Made by a program: the position numbers and the translations under genes | Shown: one piece after another, positions 62,448 to 64,000 of the stretch | How positions within the stretch are numbered: position 1 is the stretch's first letter | How the letters are laid out: each line of letters begins with the position of its first letter | Notes under the pieces: generated by a model | The model's input: only the letters and a program-made list of their open reading frames with translations | The model's database searches: none | Told to the model about the DNA's origin: nothing | NCBI GenBank assembly: GCA_020249265.1 | Contig: JADCGA010000001.1 | Coordinates: 533,290-597,289 of the forward strand | Direction: 5' to 3' | Source: Roseomonas sp. | Lineage (GTDB): Bacteria > Pseudomonadota > Alphaproteobacteria > Acetobacterales > Acetobacteraceae | Length of the DNA stretch: 64,000 nt

Positions 62448-62473
62448 CCGGGAAGCTGCTGCCAGCATCCCGG
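62448..62473 (-). terminator. Hairpin between the Hint/RTX gene and ruvC
   Basis: Arms CCGGGAAGCTG (62448-62458) and CAGCATCCCGG (62463-62473) pair with one mismatch around a four-base loop, 12 bases after the stop of the Hint-domain gene on the minus strand. No T-run follows, so it is only a possible terminator or transcript-stabilising stem. Confidence 0.4.
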
Positions 62474-62484
62474 TTGTGATGGCG

Positions 62485-64000
62485 CTATCCCCTGCGCCGC
62501 CCCTTTTCCGCCCGCGCCAATTCCTCAGCCCGCAGCGCAATCCGCCCATGGATTTCATCCAGCTTCAAGCCCTGACGCAGCACGGGCAGGCAGGCCATGT
62601 GGTCATATTCGCCTTTGGACCGCCCGGCTTCGAAATCCAGGAACAGCCCGGTCAGTGCCGCATTGTTGAAGGCATGCCGTTTGCCATCATCCAGATAGCT
62701 TTCAGACCAGGTGCCTTCTGACAGCAACAGCCCATGCGCTTCCAGTTCCAGGTGGAAGTAGCGCACGCGCCGGCACCAGACTTCCTGGATAATGCTGCTG
62801 CCATTCACCAGATGCTTGGCCGGGATCAGATGGCCATCAATTTCCATCGCGTGATCAGGGCTGACGCGCAAATCACGTGCCGGCATGCCGGGCGCGATGG
62901 CACCAGCCTTGATCAGGATGGGCGCGGTTTTGGCTGCCATGGCCGCATTGCGCGGCACGGCGATATCCATGGAGCCAACCCAGCGCAGCGGTTCAAACCC
63001 GGCCTGACCGTTACGCATGGCCAGCACCATGTCGCCCGCGCGGAGGTTTTCCACCGCATCTTCGCCATTGGGCGTGACAATCCGCGTGCCTTCCGTGAAG
63101 CAGACAACTGTTTCCCAGCCCTGCGTCCAGAGGTTTGTGGTTGCGGTACCGGCAACGTATTGATAGTTGATCCAGCCAGCAGCGGTTTCCCCGGAACTCC
63201 ACCCTTCGCCAAGGTTCAGGGTGTCATTGCCGATCCCGTTGCCGAAGGTATTGTCCCCGTCACCAATCAGCGTCTGATTGCCGCGGCTGATCACATCGCC
63301 AATCAGATAGGTGTAGCTGTCCGATCCACCGCCGAAATCCAACCAGTCATTACCGCCGCCGCCGGAGAGGATATCCGCGCCATTACCGCCATAAAGCGTA
63401 TTCGCGCTGGTATTGCCGATCAGCGTATCGTTGAAGTTGCTGCCGATGACGCCTTCGAAATTGCTGAGGGCATCCCCAGTAGCACCGCCACCCGGATTGC
63501 CGCCGCCGTTGACATTGAGCCCAACATCAACACCTGATGCCGCATCGACATAGCTTACAAAGTCATTACCGTCGCCGCCATCAAGATTGTCATCACCCGC
63601 GCCGCCAGCCAGCGTATCATTGCCAAGGCCGCCATCCAGCAGATTGGCCAGGCTGTCGCCCAGGATGCTATCATCGCCATTGCCACCAAGGACGTTTTCA
63701 ATGCCGGTCAGGCTGTCAGTGCCAAAGGCGCCGGAACTGCTGCCATTACTCAAATCAACCGTTACCGGCGTGGCCGCGCTATCGTAGCTCGCCAAATCCG
63801 TGCCAGCGCCGCCAATCAGCGTGTCATTAGCCGTGCCACTGCCGCCATTCAGCGTGTCATTGCCAAGGCCGCCATCCAGCAGATTGGCCAGGCTGTCGCC
63901 CAGGATGCTGTCATCGCCATTGCCGCCAAGGACGTTTTCAATGCTGGTCAGGCTGTCAGTGCCAAAGGCGCCGGAACTGCTGCCATTACTCAAATCAACC
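62485..64000 (-). CDS. RTX-like calcium-binding repeat protein with C-terminal Hint domain (5' end outside window)
   Basis: At least 505 codons are visible and the frame is still open at 64000. The visible N-terminal half is RTX-type: repeated units such as GGNGDDSILGDSLANLLDGG and GGLGNDTLNGGSG that bind calcium on secretion. Residues from about 295 form a Hint domain: CFTEGTRIVTPNGEDAVENL, then RVSPDHAMEIDGHLIPAKHL and a helical tail with KLDEIHGRIALRAEELARAE. Such proteins are usually exported by type I secretion and the Hint part may self-cleave. Two 80-residue units are almost identical at DNA level. Confidence 0.85.
   Translation of the reverse strand, partial: VDLSNGSSSGAFGTDSLTSIENVLGGNGDDSILGDSLANLLDGGLGNDTLNGGSGTANDTLIGGAGTDLASYDSAATPVTVDLSNGSSSGAFGTDSLTGIENVLGGNGDDSILGDSLANLLDGGLGNDTLAGGAGDDNLDGGDGNDFVSYVDAASGVDVGLNVNGGGNPGGGATGDALSNFEGVIGSNFNDTLIGNTSANTLYGGNGADILSGGGGNDWLDFGGGSDSYTYLIGDVISRGNQTLIGDGDNTFGNGIGNDTLNLGEGWSSGETAAGWINYQYVAGTATTNLWTQGWETVVCFTEGTRIVTPNGEDAVENLRAGDMVLAMRNGQAGFEPLRWVGSMDIAVPRNAAMAAKTAPILIKAGAIAPGMPARDLRVSPDHAMEIDGHLIPAKHLVNGSSIIQEVWCRRVRYFHLELEAHGLLLSEGTWSESYLDDGKRHAFNNAALTGLFLDFEAGRSKGEYDHMACLPVLRQGLKLDEIHGRIALRAEELARAEKGRRRG
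63601..64000 (-). repeat. 240-bp direct repeats in the RTX gene
   Basis: The segment 63601-63760 recurs at 63841-64000 with exact spacing of 240 bases and only a few substitutions; the unit encodes 80 residues (LSNGSSSGAFGTDSL ... ANDTLIGGAGTDLASYD). The second copy runs off the window, so the number of units is unknown. Near identity indicates recent expansion or gene conversion. Confidence 0.9.

Noticed and set aside
63301..64000. CRISPR-like regular repeats
   Set aside because: The repeats are in frame, encode GGxGxD calcium-binding units and have no unique spacers.

Overview
The window reads as a chromosomal segment of a GC-rich alphaproteobacterium, most likely in the Rhodospirillales/Acetobacteraceae (Roseomonas-like). 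The reasons are the order ruvC-ruvA-ruvB-ybgC-tolQRAB-pal-cpoB-tilS-ftsH-folP ... glmM-thiD, a short kinase-domain-only HPr kinase fused into an hprK-rapZ-EIIA-ptsH-ptsI operon, several tripartite tricarboxylate transporter genes, and an orphan DUF1217 flagellar-type protein. The family-level assignment is inference from gene content. I found no tRNA, rRNA or CRISPR array and no intact insertion sequence.

Layout, left to right. (1) 1-5149, minus: a D-lactate/glycolate-type FAD oxidase, an MFS transporter, a CoxL-like molybdenum hydroxylase large subunit, and a membrane protein cut by the left edge. (2) 5304-8345, plus: HpcH/HpaI aldolase, a hot-dog thioesterase, and an FMO-like flavoprotein with an NTF2-like N-terminus. 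(3) 8349-13306: a minus-strand PLP dehydratase, then five overlapping plus-strand genes hprK-rapZ-EIIA-HPr-EI, a purely regulatory phosphotransfer chain without sugar permease. (4) 13320-23122, mostly minus: an exported protein of unknown function, AzlD/AzlC, a 1503-residue DUF4011 helicase-nuclease preceded by a 53-residue two-helix membrane protein, a DUF1003 protein, a GDP-mannose pyrophosphorylase/isomerase, a plus-strand PaaI thioesterase and a basic protein.

(5) 23229-29646: an M20 amidohydrolase-creatininase-ketopantoate reductase-like operon divergent from TctC-TctB-TctA, closed by a clear hairpin terminator. (6) 29725-33678, plus: inositol monophosphatase, a small exported OmpA-like protein, a MotA/ExbB-like channel and a MotB-like coiled-coil OmpA protein. 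This looks like an uncharacterised ion-driven envelope machine. (7) 33698-41401: a class III aminotransferase with a coupled small ORF, then divergently a BisC-like molybdoenzyme, a degenerate PhoX paralogue overlapping it, and an intact PhoX. (8) 41429-44593: PhzF and a DUF1217 protein whose domain is split by a large insertion holding a tandem 213-residue duplication.

(9) 44666-62394, minus: the conserved envelope/DNA-repair/folate/cell-wall block. Two foreign-looking genes (an ABC substrate-binding protein and an LLM monooxygenase) sit between folP and glmM, and a palindromic repeat element sits between ruvA and ruvB. (10) 62485-64000: the 3' part of an RTX-like calcium-binding protein with a C-terminal Hint domain, encoded partly by 240-bp direct repeats and cut by the right edge.

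No single known defence island or biosynthetic cluster dominates. The most interesting uncharacterised items are the MotA/MotB-like envelope operon, the PhoX pseudoenzyme coupled to a molybdoenzyme, the DUF1217 protein with internal duplication, and the small membrane protein coupled to the DUF4011 helicase.
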